Origin: Anaerolineae bacterium
GTDB taxonomy: Bacteria; Chloroflexota; Anaerolineae; B4-G1; DUEL01
Direction: 5' to 3'
Assembly (NCBI GenBank): GCA_016926575.1
Contig: JAFGOJ010000384.1
Location: 1-5,730 of the forward strand
DNA: 5,730 bases
Positions 1 to 5,649 of this stretch are shown here, piece after piece; position 1 is the first letter of the stretch, and every line of letters starts with the position of its first letter. The notes under the pieces were generated by a model. The model saw only the letters and a list, made by a program, of their open reading frames with translations, searched no databases and had not been told where the DNA came from. Made by a program: the position numbers and the translations under genes.

Positions 1-42
1 TCCGCAAATGGGCCTGGGTTAACGTCTCAGGCGGCCCCCCTT

Positions 43-72
43 GTTCCGCCCGGTCTCCTGACCGGGCGGAAC
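43..72. repeat. Perfect 12-bp inverted repeat (strong hairpin A), possible transcript end
   Basis: GTTCCGCCCGGT (43-54) and ACCGGGCGGAAC (61-72) are perfect reverse complements around a 6-nt loop, CTCCTG. It lies about 70 bp beyond the last stop codon of the operon. On the operon transcript the stem is followed by AAGGGGGG, not a U-tract. It is therefore not a classical intrinsic terminator, though it could stabilise the 3' end or slow polymerase. Confidence 0.75.
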
Positions 73-73
73 G

Positions 74-91
74 GCGGGTCAGGAGACCCGC
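74..91. repeat. 7-bp inverted repeat (hairpin B) with loop complementary to hairpin A
   Basis: GCGGGTC (74-80) and GACCCGC (85-91) pair around the loop AGGA. Bases 80-85 (CAGGAG) are the reverse complement of the loop of hairpin A (55-60, CTCCTG). In addition, 52-63 and 77-88 form a perfect 12-bp stem that excludes both hairpins. An outer pair GGCCCC (33-38) / GGGGCC (99-104) encloses the set. Confidence 0.65.
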
Positions 92-143
92 AACGACAGG
101 GGCCATTTTCGTCCATCGGTCGTGAGCGCAGCGACCATAGCCG

Positions 144-1304
144 CTATTCCCACAGCGTGACGATCATCACGTGGTTCGAGCACACGTCCGTGCCGTAGCC
201 GGTATTGGGGGAAGGCTGCCCCTCGCCCCAGAAGAGCTCGCTGATGCAAGCCGTGATCGTGCCGCCACCCTGGTTGACATCGTTGGCGTCGTTGACCACC
301 ACCGCCCCGAACCCGACGATGTGGTAGTAGTAGTCGCCACCCTGCGGGTTGGGATCGGCCTTCGGTTCGGGGATCTCGTCGTAGTGCGGGACGACGTCGA
401 AGATGGGGATGACGAACTCCACCCCGATCGGCACGTCGTTCAGCGGGCTGGAAACCGTACCGGGCTTCGCGTGGATGTAGTCACCCCAGTGGCAGCCGGT
501 GCTCCAGAAGCAGTCCGAGTACAACACGCCTTGCCAGCCGTCAGCCATCCACTCCTGCAAGTCGGCCGCGTTGCCGGCACCGCCGGTGGCGCGGGGGAAG
601 CCCTCATCGGCCTCGCCCTCGTTCCAGACGTGGTCCAGGTTGAGCCAGTTGCGGTGCTGGCCGATCTGGTTGCCGGCATCGTCGTAGACGTAGCAGCCGT
701 CCGGATCACCGATAGGGGCGTCGTAGTCGCAGTTCTTGAAGCTGGACGTAAAGCAGTCCCCCACGTCCAGGACGCCCATCACCTGCAACGGCACGCCGAA
801 GGGCCGCAGGCCGCCCACGACCAGCGGCGGGCCGGTCACAGCGATGGCGTCGGCCCCGGCCCCCGTCTCGGTTTGCCCGACGATGTTCATGAAGAACGTC
901 GCCTGGGTAATCGTCGTCGTGACGGCCACGCCCGATGCCCCGTTCGGGATCGTGCCCCCACCGACGAAGACGCGCGGGTTGTACTCCTCAACGACGTTAT
1001 TGGCGGCGAAGCGGACGTAAGTCGCCTCGATGTCGGCCTGGTTCTGCACGCCGTTGCGCTGGGCGTAGTTCCAGACCGCCGCGTAGACCTCGTCGTCGGT
1101 CGGATCGACCCCGGGGGTATCGCAGATCGCGTCCGAGAGCACGCGCGCGCCGGCCAGCGCCGCCGCGTCGGCAGCGTTCTGCATGCGGCGGCGGCTGAAG
1201 TGAATCGCCCCACCGTCGATCGCCAACCCGGCGAAGAGCAGCAACACCACGAACGCCAACGCCACAATCACCAACACCTGCCCTTTTTCTTCTCTCCTCA
1301 TCAT
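144..1304 (-). CDS. TadG-related Flp pilus assembly protein (Tad N-terminal domain) with Cys-rich ectodomain
   Basis: Predicted 386-aa protein. The N-terminus MMRREEKG then QVLVIVALAFVVLLLFAGLAIDGG, followed by SRRRMQNAADAAALAGARVL, is the hallmark of the Tad/TadG-like N-terminal domain: one membrane helix (about 11-35) and the R-x-x-Q-N-A-A-D-A-A-A-L-A-G-A signature. The Glu at +5 found in TadE is absent (Ile), as is usual in this family. The remainder (about 110-386) is extracytoplasmic and includes VTTTITQATFFMNIVG, a Cys/Asp-rich stretch (C184, C192, C204) and C265, C271, C353, C375. The segments IGVEFVIPIFDVV and YYYHIVGFGAVVV resemble the C-terminal part of TadG-related proteins of Gram-positives and Chloroflexota. 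No von Willebrand A motif (DxSxS) is visible, unlike proteobacterial TadG. The ATG at 1304 has GAGGAGG 6 nt upstream. An ATG at 1319 overlapping the tadE stop (ATGA) lacks a site, but would add only five residues. It is the last gene of the operon. Confidence 0.87.
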   Translation of the reverse strand: MMRREEKGQVLVIVALAFVVLLLFAGLAIDGGAIHFSRRRMQNAADAAALAGARVLSDAICDTPGVDPTDDEVYAAVWNYAQRNGVQNQADIEATYVRFAANNVVEEYNPRVFVGGGTIPNGASGVAVTTTITQATFFMNIVGQTETGAGADAIAVTGPPLVVGGLRPFGVPLQVMGVLDVGDCFTSSFKNCDYDAPIGDPDGCYVYDDAGNQIGQHRNWLNLDHVWNEGEADEGFPRATGGAGNAADLQEWMADGWQGVLYSDCFWSTGCHWGDYIHAKPGTVSSPLNDVPIGVEFVIPIFDVVPHYDEIPEPKADPNPQGGDYYYHIVGFGAVVVNDANDVNQGGGTITACISELFWGEGQPSPNTGYGTDVCSNHVMIVTLWE

Positions 1305-1310
1305 CTCTAG

Positions 1311-1317
1311 CCTCCTC
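1311..1317 (-). promoter_or_regulatory. Ribosome binding site for the TadG-related gene
   Basis: GAGGAGG on the minus strand ends 6 nt before the ATG at 1304 and overlaps the tadE stop codon (1318-1316). This favours the ATG at 1304 (or 1301) over the one at 1319 and suggests coupled translation. Confidence 0.55.
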
Positions 1318-1702
1318 ATTCAGAAATAATCACGCCCGTCGCCGTACCCTCCAACACGATCAGCCCATCGTCGAACATTTCGCTGACAAAAGGCGTGACG
1401 AATGTGTACGAAAACGGCACCGTGACGGTAACGGTGTCGCCTGGAGCCATGCCCGTCGATTCCATACGGATGGTAGACGTCACCACAGTGACCAGCCCAG
1501 ACGAGCCGGCCGCCGCCCGCAGCTGCACCTCGTCGACCTCGGTCGGGTGAATGGTGGCGTAGGAGACACCTTCGGCGGCCATGTCCTCCAGCGCGACCAT
1601 GACGTAGTAGACCCGGCCCAGGTCCAGCAATCCCAACAGCACGATCAACAACAGCGGCAACACCAGTGCCAGCTCCACGATACTTTGACCTCGCTCACGC
1701 AT
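1316..1702 (-). CDS. tadE: TadE family pseudopilin / pilus assembly protein
   Basis: Predicted 128-aa protein of normal TadE length. It starts MRERG, then QSIVELALVLPLLL. This gives a prepilin-type site G5/Q6 with Glu at +5, followed by a hydrophobic helix (about 11-36), the conserved post-helix segment (ALEDMAAEGVSYA) and the C-terminal pattern GDTVTVTVPFSYTFVTPFV, ending in GLIVLEGTATG. In studied Tad systems TadE is a pseudopilin cut by the TadV peptidase and needed for Flp pilus biogenesis, acting in the inner membrane and periplasm or at the pilus tip. The ATG at 1702 is preferred over the in-frame ATG at 1717. It has a full GGAGGTGA 5 nt upstream, whereas the upstream ATG would put that site inside the gene and has only AGGA directly abutting it. 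The gene follows the PepSY-like gene by 21 bp and leads into the TadG-like gene. No cysteines. Confidence 0.9.
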   Translation of the reverse strand: MRERGQSIVELALVLPLLLIVLLGLLDLGRVYYVMVALEDMAAEGVSYATIHPTEVDEVQLRAAAGSSGLVTVVTSTIRMESTGMAPGDTVTVTVPFSYTFVTPFVSEMFDDGLIVLEGTATGVIISE

Positions 1703-1707
1703 ACCGT

Positions 1708-1715
1708 TCACCTCC
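1708..1715 (-). promoter_or_regulatory. Full-consensus Shine-Dalgarno deciding the tadE start
   Basis: GGAGGTGA on the minus strand, an 8-base match to the 16S rRNA 3' end, sits 5 nt before the ATG at 1702. It is the strongest ribosome binding site in the window and rules for 1702 over 1717. Confidence 0.75.
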
Positions 1716-1723
1716 ATTCCTGT

Positions 1724-2338
1724 TTACAAAAGAACCAACCCCGTCTCGGCGTCGATGCGCACTTCGATGTAATACCCTTCGGATATCGCCATCATCTTCC
1801 ACACCGGCCGCCCGTCTTCCATATGAAGCACCATCGTCACCACTGCGTCGGGGTGCGTGCGGACGAACTGGTCGCCGCCGGCCCCGCGAAAGGTGAGCCA
1901 GACCTGGTGCGGCTCGTAGGCCGGCGGGAAAGGCGCCAGTTCGGCGAGCGGGTCGCCGCGCATCGGCAGCGGCGGAATCCAGAAGGTGCTGTCGGCGTCG
2001 ACCACGGCCGAAGCCAGCGCCTGCGCCGAAGGCGAGTAGTAGTAGAAGGACCACGGCACCGGCAGTACCTGCCGCTCCAGCCGCTCGACACCCGGCCGCC
2101 AGGTCCCATCGACGCGCACCAGGATCGCGTCGGCCTGCCAGGCCAGCGCGCGCTCCTCCGCCCGGCGCAGCGCCCCCTCCAACGAGATGGGCAGCCCCGT
2201 GCCGTCCCACTGCACCATGGGGCGGGCGGGCGCGACGGGCGCGGGCGACTCGGTGGACAGCGCCTGCGCCACCACCCACACCAACCCAATGGTCAGCAGG
2301 GTGACGACCAGCACGATAAAGAGACTCTTTCCCTTCAC
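1724..2338 (-). CDS. Membrane-anchored hypothetical protein with PepSY-like repeats
   Basis: Predicted 204-aa protein not recognised as a named family. It begins MKGK followed by one strong transmembrane helix (about 5-24), leaving most of the chain outside the cytoplasm. The C-terminus (about 160-204: DAVVTMVLHMEDGRPVW, then IEVRIDAETGLVLL) has the look of a PepSY-type fold, where a strand ends in D-A-x-T-G. An earlier stretch (about 53-117: ADAILVRV, then PWSFYYYSPSA, then AVVDADS) reads like a diverged copy, so two tandem units are plausible. The GTG start at 2338 is chosen because AGAGGA lies 5 nt upstream, the basic N-terminus and helix follow directly, and the codon shares its G with the previous TAG stop (TAGTG). 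The frame can be extended upstream to 2452, but that part overlaps the propeller gene and reads as Arg-rich out-of-frame sequence. PepSY domains often act as inhibitors or chaperones of secreted proteins; any such role here is inference. Confidence 0.75.
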   Translation of the reverse strand: MKGKSLFIVLVVTLLTIGLVWVVAQALSTESPAPVAPARPMVQWDGTGLPISLEGALRRAEERALAWQADAILVRVDGTWRPGVERLERQVLPVPWSFYYYSPSAQALASAVVDADSTFWIPPLPMRGDPLAELAPFPPAYEPHQVWLTFRGAGGDQFVRTHPDAVVTMVLHMEDGRPVWKMMAISEGYYIEVRIDAETGLVLL

Positions 2339-3663
2339 TAGAATCCTCTGAACACGAGCGGCAGGAAGACGAAATCGACCTGTGTGGGGCCGTACGCGTA
2401 GTAGACGTCGTAGTCGTACTTGTTCTCGATGGCCCCCGTATTCTCTTCCCAAACGATATGAATCCTGCCCGTCGCGTCGATGGCCGACACCGGTGAGACC
2501 GACACATCCGTCGGCGTGTTAGAGATGTTCAGAAGCTCATCCCACGTCTGCCCGCCATCCATCGAACAGCGCAACAGAATCTCCTCCGGGTGCCCCAACG
2601 GCACCTCGTCTTCGCGGAAACCGTGCCAGGTTACGCAGACCCGCTCCCCGCGCACCGCCAGCGTGGCCCGCACCCAGGTGGGGTTCATCGCACTGACCTT
2701 GAAGTAGCTCGGGTCCAACCGGATCGGTGCGGCCCACCCCAACTGCATGTAATTGGGATACTGCTCTTCGGGACTGTTGGCCGTGTCCGACAACTCGGCC
2801 CAGACGACGTGCACCCGGCCGGCCGCGTCGGCCAGGATGTCGGGCCGCGCCGCCAGCAGTTGGCTCCCGGGAGAGAGCTGTACCGCCGATCCCCAAGAGA
2901 TATCCGACCCGCTGCGCGTGCCTTCGACGTACCAGATAGAATATTCAGGAAGCATCCCATACCGCTCTTCCTGCCGCCACACCACGTGCACCTTGCCATC
3001 CGGGCTTTCCGACACGCGCGGATACCAAACCCGGGTGCCAGGGTCGGACTCTGGGACAACCTGAGAGTAAGTGACCACGACGGTCGGTTCGATCCAGTTC
3101 GTTTGGGTGTAGGGGCGATAGGTGTAGTACAAATCCCATCGATACGCATTGCTATCGGTTATGTTGTCCGTGGCGGCAAAGACGATGTGCAGGCCATCTT
3201 GCCCGGCGGCCATATTGGGCCACAGGCTCACTTGAGGCGATGCATAGATGCCATCCGCCACGACGCGCGGCGTTCCGCCACTCATCTCCCGCTCGTAGAT
3301 CGTCAGGACTGTGGTCTGGTAGACGGGCAAGTCCCCACTCACCCAGGTCAAGAAGGGTGTCGTATCGGCATAAGCCAGATAGGGCGACCAGGCGTTCATA
3401 TCCGGCACGAGAGCGGTCGGTGCAGACCAACCGCTGCCCGTATTCAGCGATCCATAGACACGATCCAGATCAGAGCGCGCCCAGGCCACGGCCATGTCGC
3501 CATTACTGCCCATATCGAAGGTCGTCACCCGCAGATTCTTGCTGTTCGACAGATTCGTAGAGGTGGACCCAGGCCAACGGTAACCGGTGGCCAGGGCCAC
3601 GCTCACAGACAACGTAATGGCTAAGCCGACGACGACGCACGCCACAACGATTTTCTTATTCAT
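2338..3663 (-). CDS. Secreted sialidase-like (BNR/Asp-box) beta-propeller protein
   Basis: Predicted 441-aa exported protein. Residues 1-26 are a typical Sec signal peptide: MNKK, a hydrophobic core, then SVALA before TGYRW. The mature part contains seven recurrences of a strand motif close to D-x-x-G-x-x-H-[VI]-[VT]-W: near residues 54-61, 100-107, 155-162 (DGLHIVF), 222-229 (DGKVHVVW), 281-288 (AGRVHVVW), 339-346 (GERVCVTW) and 398-405 (TGRIHIVW). One good Asp-box, SMDGGQTW, sits at 367-374. This indicates a 6- or 7-bladed propeller of the sialidase superfamily. The full catalytic set of a true sialidase is not evident, so a binding or scaffold role is likelier than hydrolysis. The chain ends in FVFLPLVFRGF, a hydrophobic tail resembling C-termini I recall from Chloroflexota secreted proteins. 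The ATG at 3663 lies 12 bp after the previous stop, with a modest AGGGG close upstream. The TAG stop overlaps the next gene's GTG. Substrate or ligand unknown. Confidence 0.85.
   Translation of the reverse strand: MNKKIVVACVVVGLAITLSVSVALATGYRWPGSTSTNLSNSKNLRVTTFDMGSNGDMAVAWARSDLDRVYGSLNTGSGWSAPTALVPDMNAWSPYLAYADTTPFLTWVSGDLPVYQTTVLTIYEREMSGGTPRVVADGIYASPQVSLWPNMAAGQDGLHIVFAATDNITDSNAYRWDLYYTYRPYTQTNWIEPTVVVTYSQVVPESDPGTRVWYPRVSESPDGKVHVVWRQEERYGMLPEYSIWYVEGTRSGSDISWGSAVQLSPGSQLLAARPDILADAAGRVHVVWAELSDTANSPEEQYPNYMQLGWAAPIRLDPSYFKVSAMNPTWVRATLAVRGERVCVTWHGFREDEVPLGHPEEILLRCSMDGGQTWDELLNISNTPTDVSVSPVSAIDATGRIHIVWEENTGAIENKYDYDVYYAYGPTQVDFVFLPLVFRGF
2344..2349 (-). promoter_or_regulatory. Ribosome binding site for the GTG start at 2338, inside the end of the propeller gene
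   Basis: AGAGGA on the minus strand ends 5 nt before the GTG at 2338 and lies within the last codons of the upstream gene. With the TAGTG stop/start overlap it suggests termination-reinitiation coupling between the two proteins. Confidence 0.5.
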
Positions 3664-3675
3664 GACACCCCTATA

Positions 3676-5607
3676 CTACAACTCAACCAACATCAGGTCC
3701 ACGCCTGTGACCACCGTCCCATCGGGCACGGTGCTAGTAGCCTGAGAACGGTAGAGTTGGTTGCCCATCCGCATCTGGCCCACGATCACATACTCGCCGG
3801 GCATAAGATCATCTACTAAGTAGGCGCCGTTCATGCCCGAGCGGGTGGAGGCCACCAGACGTCCCGTCAAATCGTAGATATAGACATCCGCGCCGAGCTG
3901 CGGGAATCCGTCGACGTAAACGGTTCCACTGAACCCACCTGGCGCGGGCGGCGTGCCGGTCACCGTCGGCACCGGCGTGGGCGTGGGATTATCCTGCGTC
4001 AGAGTCAGCGTCACCAACTCACTGACGTTATCCTCCTCTTCGAACTCGATGATTTGGTTCCACGTATCGGCCATCGCCACCAGCGTGTGGTCGCCCAGGC
4101 TGTCGAAGCCCGGCAGGTAGTACATCGTGAACGTCAGCGTGGCCCCGGCCGAGAGGCCGTTCAACGCCACCCAGTCCACGCTGACCTGCTGGTCGAGCGA
4201 CGTCTCCATGTCCGGGTCGGCGAACAGGTCGACCCAGAAGAGCGTGGTCACGTCGGCGGTGCCGACGTTGGAGATGCCCACGTCGAGGTAGACCGATTGA
4301 TTCGTGCCGGTGACCGGTTCCTGCAGCGCCAGGCCGGTGACCTGCAAGTTCGGCAGGCTGACCGAGCAGGGCGATTCGAATTCGTAGGTCAACTGAGTAT
4401 CAGGCGCACTCGACAGGCCGCCATTCGACTTCTCGGCCTGGATGCGCACCGTGTACGTGCCCCACGCCAGGTTCACGTTGAACGCCTGCTGGATCGTCGT
4501 AGAGCCAGGCGCGACAGACGCGTACTGCTGCCCCGATCCGCCGTAGTCCCAATAGACGCCCCAGTGGTGGAGCTGCGCACCGGAGGTCGGCATGTTGTAG
4601 CCGTAGACGGTGATCGTGCGCTGCCCCGCGCCGGCGCACTCGGGAGAAACAACGATAAAGGCGGTGGCGGGTGTGGGCGTGGGGCTGGGCGTCGACGTGG
4701 GCGTGGCCGTGGGCGTGCCGCCCTCGACGACGGCCGTATCCTGCTGGCCGTACCCCTGCACGACGACGGTGTGGCCGCCCACCAGCGGGTCATCCAGTTC
4801 GAAGATGAAGTTGCCGTCCTGCCCCACCTCCACTTCCATGATCACACCGCTCTGGATGTCGCGCATAGTGACCCACTTGCCCGGCTGGGCATCGCCCTCG
4901 ACGGTCATATCGCCGTGGGTCAGCGGGTCGGCGATGACGATGGGCAGCGGCGTCGGCGTGGGGGAGCCGGTCGGGAATGGCGTCGACGTAGACGTCGTGG
5001 TGCCGTCGGGCGTGGGGGTGGGCGAACCTTCAGGTGTGGCGGAGGGCGTGGTGGTGCCGTCGGACGTGGCGGTGGCCGTCGTGGTAACGCCGCCATCGCC
5101 GGCGTCACCGCCTGGAGGGCCGCCGCTGCCCGGCGGCGGCAGACTCACCGCGTCGCCCAGGTTTTGGATCGTCCGCGCAGCACGCGCGTGCAGATTGAGG
5201 TCCCCCAGAATCGGCTGCATCAGCGGCGTGATGGGCATGACAGTGTACTGCACGTCCACCACCACCCGGTCGCCGATCTGGACGGTGTTCGTGTCGGTGA
5301 ACCAGGCCGTCGCCTCATCCGGCCCGTGGTCGTACCAGGTGCTGATGTTGACGTCGTCCGACGGGACGATGGCGATCCGCGAGCGCGCGCTGGAGTCGAT
5401 GCCGAAGTAGTCACGCGGGCGGGTCACGCCGTAGCGCACCCCCTCGCGGGATGCGTTGAAGACGTTGGCGTAGACCAGGAAGATCCAGCCAAAGTCGATA
5501 ATGGCCATGATGATCAACAGCAGCAGTGGCAAAATCAACGCAAACTCCAGCAGTCCCTGACCTGCGCTGCGTTTGCCTCTCCGAACGGAAGCGGTTGTTT
5601 CGTTCAT
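3676..5607 (-). CDS. TadE-like pseudopilin fused to a large multi-domain ectodomain (Ig-like, CARDB-like, carboxypeptidase-regulatory-like)
   Basis: Predicted 643-aa surface protein. Residues 1-16 are a basic leader ending in SAG, followed by QGLLEFALILP and a hydrophobic helix (about 23-47). This fits the G/XXXXEF prepilin-type site (cut after G16, Glu at +5) and a TadE domain to about residue 150 (NASREGVRYG, then GDRVVVDVQY and ITPLMQ). After it come a Gly/Pro/Ser/Thr linker (155-222), an Ig-like beta module (225-294), a TP linker (297-314), a beta module bracketed by C324 and C414, a CARDB-like module (418-537, starting PNLQVTGLAL and including VGISNVGTADV), another TP linker (539-557) and a carboxypeptidase-regulatory-like module (558-643, FSGTVYVDG, GAYLVDDLMPGEY). 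TadE proteins are usually about 130-200 aa, so this is a fusion. The ATG at 5607 has AAGGGAGG 8 nt upstream. An ATG in frame at 5661 lies upstream of the -10 element and is rejected. It is the first gene of the operon. The domain names come from recognised patterns, not a profile search; the TadE call is firm and the Ig call weakest. Confidence 0.85.
   Translation of the reverse strand: MNETTASVRRGKRSAGQGLLEFALILPLLLLIIMAIIDFGWIFLVYANVFNASREGVRYGVTRPRDYFGIDSSARSRIAIVPSDDVNISTWYDHGPDEATAWFTDTNTVQIGDRVVVDVQYTVMPITPLMQPILGDLNLHARAARTIQNLGDAVSLPPPGSGGPPGGDAGDGGVTTTATATSDGTTTPSATPEGSPTPTPDGTTTSTSTPFPTGSPTPTPLPIVIADPLTHGDMTVEGDAQPGKWVTMRDIQSGVIMEVEVGQDGNFIFELDDPLVGGHTVVVQGYGQQDTAVVEGGTPTATPTSTPSPTPTPATAFIVVSPECAGAGQRTITVYGYNMPTSGAQLHHWGVYWDYGGSGQQYASVAPGSTTIQQAFNVNLAWGTYTVRIQAEKSNGGLSSAPDTQLTYEFESPCSVSLPNLQVTGLALQEPVTGTNQSVYLDVGISNVGTADVTTLFWVDLFADPDMETSLDQQVSVDWVALNGLSAGATLTFTMYYLPGFDSLGDHTLVAMADTWNQIIEFEEEDNVSELVTLTLTQDNPTPTPVPTVTGTPPAPGGFSGTVYVDGFPQLGADVYIYDLTGRLVASTRSGMNGAYLVDDLMPGEYVIVGQMRMGNQLYRSQATSTVPDGTVVTGVDLMLVEL
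4997..5078. repeat. Direct repeat inside the Thr-Pro linker coding region
   Basis: A 28-nt stretch at 4997-5024 recurs at 5051-5078 with three mismatches (period 54 bp). It encodes two DGTTT units, each next to TP- or TA-rich residues, in the first linker of the TadE-fusion protein. This is typical of linkers that expand and contract by slippage or recombination. Confidence 0.55.
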
Positions 5608-5615
5608 CACCCAAG

Positions 5616-5623
5616 CCTCCCTT
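5616..5623 (-). promoter_or_regulatory. Ribosome binding site deciding the start of the TadE-fusion gene
   Basis: AAGGGAGG on the minus strand ends 8 nt before the ATG at 5607. It supports that start over the in-frame ATG at 5661, which would sit upstream of the predicted transcription start and has no such site. Confidence 0.65.
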
Positions 5624-5649
5624 AATAAATCGCTTAATGATGCACCAAT

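Larger units (their letters stand above)
1..143. other. Intergenic region after the operon, no gene seen
   Basis: No supported coding frame. Apart from the nested hairpins at 33-104 there is a 5-bp inverted repeat GGTCG/CGACC (118-122 and 132-136), seven bases past the last stop codon, and a weak GCCTG/CAGGC pair (12-16, 28-32). The density of short GC-rich palindromes resembles a dispersed intergenic repeat element. That cannot be confirmed from one copy. Confidence 0.45.

Noticed and set aside
43..72. Classical Rho-independent terminator
   Set aside because: The stem is strong but neither strand has a T-tract after it (AAGGGGGG on the operon strand, GGCGGG on the other). It was kept as an inverted repeat only.
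171..1310. Long plus-strand open frame (379 aa) opposite the TadG-related gene
   Set aside because: Val/Arg/His/Asp-rich translation with no recognisable domain. It mirrors a minus-strand gene with clear family signatures and is a GC-driven antisense shadow.
1695..2507. Minus-strand frame of 270 aa overlapping the propeller and PepSY-like genes
   Set aside because: It crosses two genes with better-supported frames and gives low-complexity Arg/Ala/Gly sequence. The 2338-1724 frame has a membrane helix, an SD site and a coupled start.
3571..3582. YRWP near the mature N-terminus of the propeller protein as a sialidase F/Y-R-I-P motif
   Set aside because: The third position is Trp rather than Ile/Leu, it lies directly after the signal peptide, and only one Asp-box follows. 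This is not enough to claim a catalytic sialidase.
2590..3624. Plus-strand open frame (344 aa) opposite the propeller gene
   Set aside because: No domain or start signal. The opposite strand carries a signal peptide and seven blade motifs.
4942..5145. CRISPR or minisatellite array
   Set aside because: The repeats are short, degenerate, in frame, and encode a Thr/Pro linker. There are no regular spacers.
4054..5625. Plus-strand open frame of 523 aa opposite the TadE-fusion gene
   Set aside because: Translation is dominated by Arg/Gly/Val runs produced by the antisense of the Thr-Pro linkers. It has no signal, domain or good ribosome binding site.
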